A DNA stretch of 7,635 nt from M55B112 sp040880545. Lineage in GTDB: Bacteria; Bacteroidota; Bacteroidia; Bacteroidales; GCA-2748055. Location: positions 1 to 7,635 of the forward strand of contig JBBDIE010000025.1 of NCBI GenBank assembly GCA_040880545.1, read 5' to 3'. Both the position numbers and the translations under genes were made by a program. The notes beneath the pieces were generated by a model that was given only the letters and a program-made list of their open reading frames with translations, was not told the DNA's origin and did no database searches. Shown in pieces: positions 1 to 5,945 of this stretch (position 1 is the stretch's first letter; the number at the start of each line of letters is the position of its first letter).

Positions 1-125
1 CAGAAGATTCTTGTCAGTTTTTTTATGAATGCGAAAATTGCCATCAACTGTTGAAGCCCTTGCAGGGCGATTGTTGCGTCTATTGCTCGTTTGGTTCAGT
101 GAAATGCCCCTCTCAGCAGGCTTAG
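1..125 (+). CDS. GDCCVxC-family small Cys-rich protein, C-terminal part (5' end outside window)
   Basis: Reading from base 3, 40 codons stay open to the TAG at 123-125. The peptide holds the blocks DSCQFFYECENC and GDCCVYCSFGSVKCP, with seven cysteines in 40 residues. I recognise this as the C-terminal half of the small family named GDCCVxC domain-containing (seleno)protein, whose members usually read D-x-C-x-x-x-Y-x-C-x-x-C, then GDCCVFCSYG, then CPP. Here all the key positions are ordinary Cys codons, so this is the cysteine form. Family members tend to start with a further CxxC zinc-ribbon-like segment, which would lie left of the window. The biochemical role is unknown to me; the paired Cys suggests metal or thiol/redox chemistry (inference). 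The last residues (PSQQA) differ slightly from the commoner CPPIQ-like ending. The stop lies 92 bases before the DinB-like gene on the same strand. Confidence 0.8.
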   Translation, partial: EDSCQFFYECENCHQLLKPLQGDCCVYCSFGSVKCPSQQA

Positions 126-217
126 AGTTATGGAAATTTTGTTCTTTTTTGTAAGGTTTGGGTCTAAGAGCGACTATTGTCAAAAATCTGGTAGTTTGAA
201 CCCTTCATTTATAAACG

Positions 218-724
218 ATGAAAAAAACCGCAAAAGAGAACTTATTACAACTTCGTGACCTGGTTCAGGTCATCGGTACTGAAAAGTACATTGCTCCTTC
301 CGACATCCTTTCTGGCGCCACCATCGGGCAGCATATACGTCATATCCTGGAGTTTTACCTGCTGCTGATATCAGGATCTTTTTCAGGTAATGTCACTTAT
401 GACAAGCGCGAACGTGATCTTCGTCTTGAGAATGACCCGCATTTTGCATCGAAGGTGATCGACAGATTACTTTCGGGAATCAATACACTTGATTTGGGAC
501 AGGCGGTTAAATTTGAGGCGGATTACAGCTCAGAAGGAACGGTGCAGAAGATGATTTCCAGTTCCGTAGGCAGGGAACTGGCGTACTGCATTGAACACAG
601 CATTCATCACCAGGCCATCATCAAGGCAGGATTGATTGACCTTAATCTGGCAACGCTTGTGAATAGTCAGTTTGGTGTGGCATATTCTACCATTCGTTAT
701 CGAAATGACTCATGTGCACAGTAA
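218..724 (+). CDS. DinB-like four-helix-bundle protein
   Basis: A 168-residue protein, normal size for the DinB/YfiT superfamily, a four-helix bundle that usually binds a divalent metal through three histidines. The visible ligand candidates are His39 (in GQHIRH, with His42 beside it), and His127 and His131 in EHSIHH (an H-x3-H pattern). Two other blocks, YDKRERDLRLEND (61-73) and FGVAYSTIRYR (152-162), match what I recall of a Bacteroidota subgroup of this superfamily. There is no signal peptide, so it is cytoplasmic. Some superfamily members are thiol-dependent transferases (bacillithiol or mycothiol S-transferases), but nothing here fixes a substrate. ATG 218 is the only sensible start because AT-rich noncoding DNA precedes it. 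The 3' end overlaps the next gene by 13 bases, which indicates co-transcription and probable translational coupling. This is the first gene of a three-gene unit. Confidence 0.85.
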   Translation: MKKTAKENLLQLRDLVQVIGTEKYIAPSDILSGATIGQHIRHILEFYLLLISGSFSGNVTYDKRERDLRLENDPHFASKVIDRLLSGINTLDLGQAVKFEADYSSEGTVQKMISSSVGRELAYCIEHSIHHQAIIKAGLIDLNLATLVNSQFGVAYSTIRYRNDSCAQ

Positions 725-1437
725 CATACATACCACCGGTTAACGGGAACAGCTTTATCTTAACTTCAAACCGGGATGAAAGCATTTACAGGCAGACGCT
801 GCCGCCTGCCAGGCACCGGGGAAACGGCTCGGCACTTTGGTTTCCGCAGGATATTCGTTCCGGAGGGTCCTGGATCGCCGCGAATGAGACAGGTAGGCTG
901 TGTTGCTTGTTAAACGGGGCCTTTGTTCCCCATGAAAAGATGGAACATCATACCCTGAGCAGGGGGAAAATACTAAAGGAGATGACAGTAGTTCCTACCG
1001 TGGTGCATGGCTACTTTAAGAACAGGGATCTAACCAATGTAGAGCCTTTTACAATTGTAACCCTTGAACATGAAAATGGAGTAATCACCCATTTAAGTGA
1101 ATGTATTTGGGACGGATCCGGAAAATTTTACCGGGAACCTGATTGGAAACAGCCCTATATCTGGTCGTCTGTGACGTTGTACGGAGAAGAACACAGGGAC
1201 ATCCGGAGGATGTGGTTTCAGAAATTTTTCAAGGAACATCATTCCCATATATCTCCGGATAAGGTATACAGTTTTCATACAGGAACCCATACAAATAATA
1301 CAGCCCTGAACGTAATCATGCAGCGTGAGGGCGGATTAAAAACAGTAAGTATTACCCAGGTGACTACACAGGACGGAAAAATGCTGATGAGATATTCTGA
1401 TCTTATTGAAAACAAAAACCATGAGATTGAAATATGA
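712..1437 (+). CDS. NRDE/TANGO2-family protein (Ntn-hydrolase-like)
   Basis: A 241-residue protein that starts Met-Cys-Thr-Val and carries SNRDE at 19-23, the motif that names the NRDE family (TANGO2 in eukaryotes). Cys2 directly after the initiator Met, the WFPQD block at 43-47, GGSWIA at 51-56 and LLNGAF at 66-71 are the expected conserved blocks. The family is thought to have an N-terminal-nucleophile hydrolase fold in which Cys2 becomes the N-terminal nucleophile after Met removal; the bacterial substrate is not established. Eukaryotic TANGO2 has been linked to heme handling and lipid metabolism, which should not be transferred here without evidence. The start at 712 is set by the required M-C-T order and lies inside the DinB-like gene. 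The stop overlaps the next start in an ATGA at 1434-1437. No signal peptide is seen, so it is probably cytoplasmic. Confidence 0.88.
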   Translation: MCTVTYIPPVNGNSFILTSNRDESIYRQTLPPARHRGNGSALWFPQDIRSGGSWIAANETGRLCCLLNGAFVPHEKMEHHTLSRGKILKEMTVVPTVVHGYFKNRDLTNVEPFTIVTLEHENGVITHLSECIWDGSGKFYREPDWKQPYIWSSVTLYGEEHRDIRRMWFQKFFKEHHSHISPDKVYSFHTGTHTNNTALNVIMQREGGLKTVSITQVTTQDGKMLMRYSDLIENKNHEIEI

Positions 1438-2399
1438 AAGTCGGGAAAAACATAACGGGGTTTGCCATTGCCATTGCCTGGCCCCAAACCTACTGCAAGG
1501 AGCCAGGTGCATGGTATGATCCCGTTACACGATGGCTGGGAATCAGCAGGAATAATTATTACAGGGCGGGTCATGCTGCTTTGGTTCTAATAGAGGGGAA
1601 TGGAGATATCTGGCATTACTTTGATTTTGGCAGATACCATGCACCATTCAGGCACGGCAGGGTACGGAGTGGAGTGACAGATCACGAGCTTAGAATGATG
1701 ACCGTTCCAAAAGTTTCCGCTGATGGGACCACGATACATAATTTCAGTGATATCCTGACAGAGCTGCAATTAAACGAGGGATGTCATGGTGAAGGCAGAC
1801 TATATGCTTCCTATTGTCATATTGATTTTCAGGCAGCGTTTCAAAAAGCCCTGCAACTTCAGAATGCGGGTCCATTACCTTACGGTCCTTTCATTCGTAA
1901 TGGCAGCAATTGTTCCCGTTTTGTCAACACGGTGATCCGTGCAGGTAAACCGAAATGGAAATTCTGGCTACGGTTGAGATATATTGTTCCGCTTACACCG
2001 ACACCCATGAACAACGTTAATTCGCTGGAACACAAAACCATCCTTCCGGTGATTCGGTCCACAGTTCCGTTCAAACCATTACGAAGCCTCAACAGGGAAG
2101 AGTTGTTGTCCACCATGCCGCAGCCCGGCAGAGGACCCGGGATTCCGGAGAATGCCCAATGGCTGAGCGGAGAGGGAGCAGGTTCGTGGTTTTTCTTTAA
2201 TACGGATCAGGGCACACTTAACGTAACAAGATATTCACCGGACGGAAAGGTGGAATGCAACGGGGTGTTCGAAGGGACAGGCATCGGGCATATAACATCC
2301 GGAGATCAATTTACGGTTGATTATCCAAGTGATTGTAATAAAGTGCTGTTGAAGAACGGCACCAGGAAACTCAGATTTACCAGGAAGAGGAAGGAATAA
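1434..2399 (+). CDS. DUF6695-like protein, possible permuted papain-fold (NlpC/P60- or LRAT-like) enzyme
   Basis: A 321-residue protein of unknown function that I recognise, from memory, as a Bacteroidota DUF6695-type protein. Two parts are visible. Residues about 8-185 contain AIAWPQTYCK (13-22), GHAALVLIE (46-54), HYFDFGRYHAPF (61-72), GHGRVRS-like and HGEGRLYASYC (118-128) blocks, then GSNCSRFV (157-164). Residues about 237-316 form a small separate domain that begins AQWLSGEGAGSWF. A His in GHA (His47) ahead of a Cys in NCSRF (Cys160) is the order found in circularly permuted papain-like proteins such as LRAT/YiiX types. This catalytic reading is inference. The first residues are only moderately hydrophobic (FAIAIAW) and I do not call a signal peptide. 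The ATG at 1434 overlaps the NRDE stop by four bases, which suggests translational coupling. The stop at 2397-2399 directly abuts the stop of the opposite-strand glycosidase. Confidence 0.75.
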   Translation: MKVGKNITGFAIAIAWPQTYCKEPGAWYDPVTRWLGISRNNYYRAGHAALVLIEGNGDIWHYFDFGRYHAPFRHGRVRSGVTDHELRMMTVPKVSADGTTIHNFSDILTELQLNEGCHGEGRLYASYCHIDFQAAFQKALQLQNAGPLPYGPFIRNGSNCSRFVNTVIRAGKPKWKFWLRLRYIVPLTPTPMNNVNSLEHKTILPVIRSTVPFKPLRSLNREELLSTMPQPGRGPGIPENAQWLSGEGAGSWFFFNTDQGTLNVTRYSPDGKVECNGVFEGTGIGHITSGDQFTVDYPSDCNKVLLKNGTRKLRFTRKRKE

Positions 2400-5300
2400 C
2401 TACTCAATTACCAACAGTTCGGTCCTCATCGTATTGTTAATTTTCACATGTATAATATACGCACCTTTAGCAAACCCGTTCAGGGGAAGCCTGAGGGTGT
2501 GCGTTCCGGGCATCCATTGCTCATTCTCAATGAAATGGTGAAGCTTACGTCCGCTTGCATCGAAAACGGATACAGTTACATCGGCCGGTTCCTCTGTTGC
2601 AAATTGAATGGTAGCAATTGAAGAAGCAGGATTGGGAAACAATCTGAAATTTTTCAACGGGTTGCCATGGTCAACGGATGTTTCGCCAGGTATAACGGCT
2701 ACTTCATCGCTGTTCTGGCTCTCTTCACCGGCACTGTTCACTGCCCTTACCATATAGTAGTAAGTTGTTCCATTGATTAATGAACCATCCTGATAGGTTG
2801 ATTCTGATATGATTTCTGTATGTGGTTTTTCATACCCGGTACCTGACGTAAGGGAACGATACACATTATATCCCTGCAGATCCGATTCGGTATTATCGTC
2901 CCAGTCCAGTGTCACCGTTTGGCCCCCTGGTGTGGCCGTCAAATTTGCCGGTGCTTCAATACGGGCATAGGCAAGCTCACTGAAATAGAGGTAGTCGATC
3001 TTCGTGACAATTTCCTCCGATACATACTGGTAAAAGCGAAAAAAATTTATGGCACTCAGATCAGGATTGCCATTTACCGATGCATCACCGATCCTGAGAT
3101 GCAGTTCGTTCCATCCATTAGAAAGATTCAGATCAGCGACGTTCCAGCTGTACTCGTCCGTATCGGGTCTGCCGGAGCTGGTTATTTCAATCTGCCCCCC
3201 GCCATTGAATGTGCTTACATCGGATACATAGAGCCAAAAGTTAAAATAGCTGTTTTCATCACAAAAGGTGTTCACAGGGGTTTCAAATAATTTTTTGAAC
3301 TTATCCGTTCCAGATCCTGTGCACGAGAGAGCGGCAAATCCTTCCATTTTATTTTCTGAATCGAGAACCAGGCCATTGGTGGATTTCCATCCGGTTACCT
3401 CATCACAGTAATCAAGTACGACAATATCGGTGGGTCCGCCCGCTGCTCCTGTTGTGAAGCTCCAGAGCGGCCCCTCGGTTTTACCTGACCCGTTGGTTTC
3501 ATCAATGTGCCAGTAATAGGTTGTATTGGGTTCAAGTTCACCGGGATTGAACGAAGTAGTAAACTGGTAGGTCATGGAGTCCGGGTTTTCAGAAGTACCA
3601 AAGTATATATGGTGAGATACAGCATGTGCACCCGCAGTCCAGCCCACTGAGGTATTTGTTCTTACCTCAGTTTGGTTATGTACAGGAAACGGATTGCTTG
3701 TCTGGCCTGGAAGTCCTTCGAACACATTGCTGATGTTTACATCGCCCATATCCACTTCCGCAGATCCGGCTCCGTGCCGTACAACTACAGGATAAGTTCC
3801 TTCTGACAGCCCAGATATCATGTACGTGCCTGCATCATCAGGTGTGGAATATGGGAAAGTTGCTCCTCCGTCAATACTGATCTCAATAGTGGTTTCCCCT
3901 GGGAAAGCTGGAAATATAAATTCCATGGCACCCTGGTTATTATCATTTGCCTCATCGGTAATTCTGATGGTCATGATCCCTTCAGGAGGTGTTCCCAGAA
4001 TTGGTTCAAGCGGTTCGTACCCCCGTACTACCTGGGTTGCCAGGCTGGCGGTTCTCAGGTACCAGTCGCTGGGCAGATCATACCCATCTTCATCCAGCGG
4101 GAGCCAATATCCTTCCCGGGGGAGCATTTCGTCGTTCTCTGCCAGTTTGAACATGGCGGTTCCTTCATCGATCTCATCGAACATAGCGATGTAGACACTT
4201 TTGACATCTACGGGTATCACATCGTTCACTTCGTTCCAGATATACTGTCCGCCATCCCTGGGATCCTTATTTGGAGTCGAGCTGGGCTCGGGGTACTTCA
4301 GGTTGTGCCATGAAAAACCGGGATGCACCACGGGCATGTAGTCCACGTTGTTATCATCTCCCCACTGTTGTCCTCTGTTGTAATTGGTACTTCCCGAAAA
4401 CCATGGGCTGATCACATCTACCTGCTTAAATGCTTCCTGGAATTCAGTTCGATCGTAGAAATTCCACATCACACCCAGTTTTATGGAGGCCCGGTACCTT
4501 GGTTCCTGATTGTTCTTAAAGAAATCGATCATTTCTGCCAGTTGGGCAGCAGTAGCTTCATCTCGTACAGAATACCCCCATAGCGATACCAACGGCAGCC
4601 CGCGGTGGTGCAGGTACTGGTCGCTGTTGGTCACACCGATGTCATCCACCAGGTGCATCCAGTCTTGTTTCATATCCTCCACGCGATTCGCCACCCCGTC
4701 ATACATGATGGCAAACACGCGACCATATTTTTCACTCCCTTCCATAATGTGTTTGGCCACTGTATCCTTGTGGGCCATTCCCTTTTGATTGTCAGCATTT
4801 GAAATAAAACGCTGCAGGAACACCCCGTCCAGGTTATAGTCGCGCACCCACTTCATGTGCCGTACAACGGTATTCCTGTTGTGCGATGAGAACACTGGTG
4901 CCATTGAGCCATCAGGAAAGGTGAGGTGTGCATCGTACTTTTCATCGGCTCCATATTCGCGCATATCGGGATACATATCTACTGTTGAGTTGATGGGTTC
5001 GTAGAAATTGCCCCAGTGGACCCATCCCAGTCCGGCGCCATCATCCGGATGGTTGAACCACCCCTGGTAGCCGAACATCACCTTTCCGTCGAGCGTGGAA
5101 TTATCCACAACCGGCACATCCAGTACGGGCCATACCGGCTTGAGCTGTGAAGGGGTAAAACGGATAAAATCAATTTTTGCAGTAACAGGTCCGGACAGTG
5201 TCTGATGGATCCGGAAGTAATTAATACTGTCCAGGTTGGCACCACCACCTACCTGAAGTGCAGCACTCATTTGCAATTGCAGATGGTTCCATCCGTCAAC

Positions 5301-5690
5301 CAGATCACTTTTGCTGAATGTCCAGAAGTGTTCCTGGTTGCCGGCAGCCCCGGAGCTGGATATCTCAATTTCCCCGCCATCCAGTTTTGTGGCATCTGAA
5401 ACATACAGCCAAAAAGTGAGATAACCCGATGGGCCCATACCTGTCTGTGTACTTGAAAATGCTTTACTGAACCAGACGGATTCACCCGCCAGCGGTTCAG
5501 TCACCAATGACCCATTCCCCTCTTTTTTATCGGCCTGATCAACGGAAATGGCCTGCGCACCCTGCCAGCCTGTGATCACATCACAACGTTGAATAACCAC
5601 CTGTCCGTGCAATGATATTATAGCTGTACATCCTATAACCAGCAGTAAAAGAGATCCTTTTGCAATATTAATTTGAAATATTTTTTTCAT
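2400..5690 (-). CDS. Secreted multidomain GH71/GH99-like glycoside hydrolase with T9SS sorting domain
   Basis: A 1096-residue exported enzyme. Domains in order: signal peptide 1-29; beta-sandwich, CBM-like module 31-181; catalytic domain about 184-560; Ig-like domain about 571-656; fibronectin-III-like domain about 661-748 (SVGWTAGAHAVSHHIYFGTS region); second copy of the CBM-like module 755-906; fibronectin-III domain about 911-1001 (YNVYRS, TTYYYMVRAVNSAGE); T9SS type A sorting domain 1012-1096 (FRLFPNPAS, DASGRKL, GAYIIHVK, ending ELLVIE). The catalytic part has KVMFGYQGWF (203-212), GWVHWG (222-227), DGVFLQRF (288-295) and FDEIDEGTA (504-512), as in proteins called GH71/GH99-like. Glu506 and Glu509 line up by spacing with the catalytic Glu pair of GH99 (inference). 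An alpha-linked glycan substrate is likely, but the linkage cannot be read from sequence. The signal peptide contains VIGC (18-21), which mimics a lipobox, but the hydrophobic stretch continues past it and the T9SS tail favours ordinary Sec export. The gene is divergent from the GH99 lipoprotein. Confidence 0.9.
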   Translation of the reverse strand: MKKIFQINIAKGSLLLLVIGCTAIISLHGQVVIQRCDVITGWQGAQAISVDQADKKEGNGSLVTEPLAGESVWFSKAFSSTQTGMGPSGYLTFWLYVSDATKLDGGEIEISSSGAAGNQEHFWTFSKSDLVDGWNHLQLQMSAALQVGGGANLDSINYFRIHQTLSGPVTAKIDFIRFTPSQLKPVWPVLDVPVVDNSTLDGKVMFGYQGWFNHPDDGAGLGWVHWGNFYEPINSTVDMYPDMREYGADEKYDAHLTFPDGSMAPVFSSHNRNTVVRHMKWVRDYNLDGVFLQRFISNADNQKGMAHKDTVAKHIMEGSEKYGRVFAIMYDGVANRVEDMKQDWMHLVDDIGVTNSDQYLHHRGLPLVSLWGYSVRDEATAAQLAEMIDFFKNNQEPRYRASIKLGVMWNFYDRTEFQEAFKQVDVISPWFSGSTNYNRGQQWGDDNNVDYMPVVHPGFSWHNLKYPEPSSTPNKDPRDGGQYIWNEVNDVIPVDVKSVYIAMFDEIDEGTAMFKLAENDEMLPREGYWLPLDEDGYDLPSDWYLRTASLATQVVRGYEPLEPILGTPPEGIMTIRITDEANDNNQGAMEFIFPAFPGETTIEISIDGGATFPYSTPDDAGTYMISGLSEGTYPVVVRHGAGSAEVDMGDVNISNVFEGLPGQTSNPFPVHNQTEVRTNTSVGWTAGAHAVSHHIYFGTSENPDSMTYQFTTSFNPGELEPNTTYYWHIDETNGSGKTEGPLWSFTTGAAGGPTDIVVLDYCDEVTGWKSTNGLVLDSENKMEGFAALSCTGSGTDKFKKLFETPVNTFCDENSYFNFWLYVSDVSTFNGGGQIEITSSGRPDTDEYSWNVADLNLSNGWNELHLRIGDASVNGNPDLSAINFFRFYQYVSEEIVTKIDYLYFSELAYARIEAPANLTATPGGQTVTLDWDDNTESDLQGYNVYRSLTSGTGYEKPHTEIISESTYQDGSLINGTTYYYMVRAVNSAGEESQNSDEVAVIPGETSVDHGNPLKNFRLFPNPASSIATIQFATEEPADVTVSVFDASGRKLHHFIENEQWMPGTHTLRLPLNGFAKGAYIIHVKINNTMRTELLVIE
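2973..3428 (-). repeat. CBM-like module, copy 2 (residues 755-906 of the T9SS glycosidase)
   Basis: Second copy of the module, placed between two fibronectin-III-like domains in the C-terminal half of the enzyme. Landmarks are YCDEVTGW at 761-768, FWLYVSD at 818-824, GGGQIEITSSG at 830-840, NGWNELHLRI at 858-867, SAINFFRFYQ at 879-888 and VTKIDYLYFS at 895-904. Copy 1 shows matching blocks in the same order and spacing. Confidence 0.8.
5148..5600 (-). repeat. CBM-like module, copy 1 (residues 31-181 of the T9SS glycosidase)
   Basis: This segment encodes the N-terminal beta-rich module. It shares a clear collinear pattern with the copy at 2973-3428: CD-x-(I/V)TGW at the start, FWLYVSD in the middle, then GG-x-IEI-x-SSG, a W-x-(F/V) strand, GWN-x-L-x-L, and a closing block with IN-(Y/F)-FR-(I/F) and a strand of the form T-x-KID. 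The copies have diverged at the DNA level, so this is an old domain duplication, not a recent tandem repeat. The pattern suggests a galactose-binding or jelly-roll-type carbohydrate-binding fold. I cannot assign it to a numbered CBM family. Confidence 0.8.
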
Positions 5691-5945
5691 TACACTTGTT
5701 TTATATGGATTCTATAATGCTCATCCAAAATGAATACCTGCAGAACAAATTTGTCATGGCAATATTTACAGGGTCCTTACCGTAAAATATAAACCATGAT
5801 AATGATAACATTGGGCCATTAATCAAAGATTAATTTTTTCAATTAATTGACTATTAATGGTTGTATTGTATTTTAATCTTTCGAAACGTTTCGCGATTCG
5901 TATCGTAGAAGGTGATCATTAATTAAGGAATTAAAATTAGTTAAC
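5691..5945 (+). promoter_or_regulatory. Divergent control region between the two glycosidase genes
   Basis: These 255 AT-rich bases must hold the promoters for both divergent glycosidase genes. I see no clean Bacteroidota promoter (TTTG, about 19-21 bases, TAnnTTTG) on either strand. Partial -7-like matches are TAATCTTTC on the plus strand (5874-5882) and, on the minus strand, TAATCTTTG (the complement of 5824-5832) and CAAATTTG (5746-5753). A 9-bp inverted repeat, AAAGATTAA (5825-5833) and TTAATCTTT (5873-5881), brackets the upstream half. ACAAATTTGT (5745-5754) is a 10-bp palindrome 54 bases upstream of the minus-strand start. No open frame of note lies here. Confidence 0.6.
5882..5893. promoter_or_regulatory. 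Candidate LacI-family operator (perfect 12-bp palindrome)
   Basis: The sequence CGAAACGTTTCG is an exact palindrome with a central ACGT and GAAA/TTTC arms, the typical shape of LacI/GalR-family operators. It ends 52 bases before the ATG of the GH99 lipoprotein gene and lies 191 bases upstream of the start of the T9SS glycosidase gene. From that position it could block transcription of the lipoprotein gene and perhaps of both genes. No LacI-type gene is in the window, so the regulator is inferred. Confidence 0.6.

Noticed and set aside
1..54. Frame-1 open stretch at the left edge ending in TGA (52-54)
   Set aside because: It gives a featureless short peptide, while frame 3 over the same bases gives the conserved Cys-rich GDCCVxC pattern.
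152..198. TAAGGTTTG (152-160) and TAGTTTG (192-198) as Bacteroidota -7 promoter boxes for the DinB operon
   Set aside because: Both have the wrong spacing inside TAnnTTTG and neither has a TTTG at the -33 distance, so I cannot support a promoter call.
3820..4194. Plus-strand open frame of 124 codons inside the T9SS glycosidase
   Set aside because: It is antisense to well-conserved domain coding sequence and its low-complexity Ser-rich product matches no family; it is a shadow frame.
5745..5754. ACAAATTTGT palindrome as an operator for the T9SS glycosidase gene
   Set aside because: A short AT-rich palindrome is expected by chance in this region and matches no operator class I can name.
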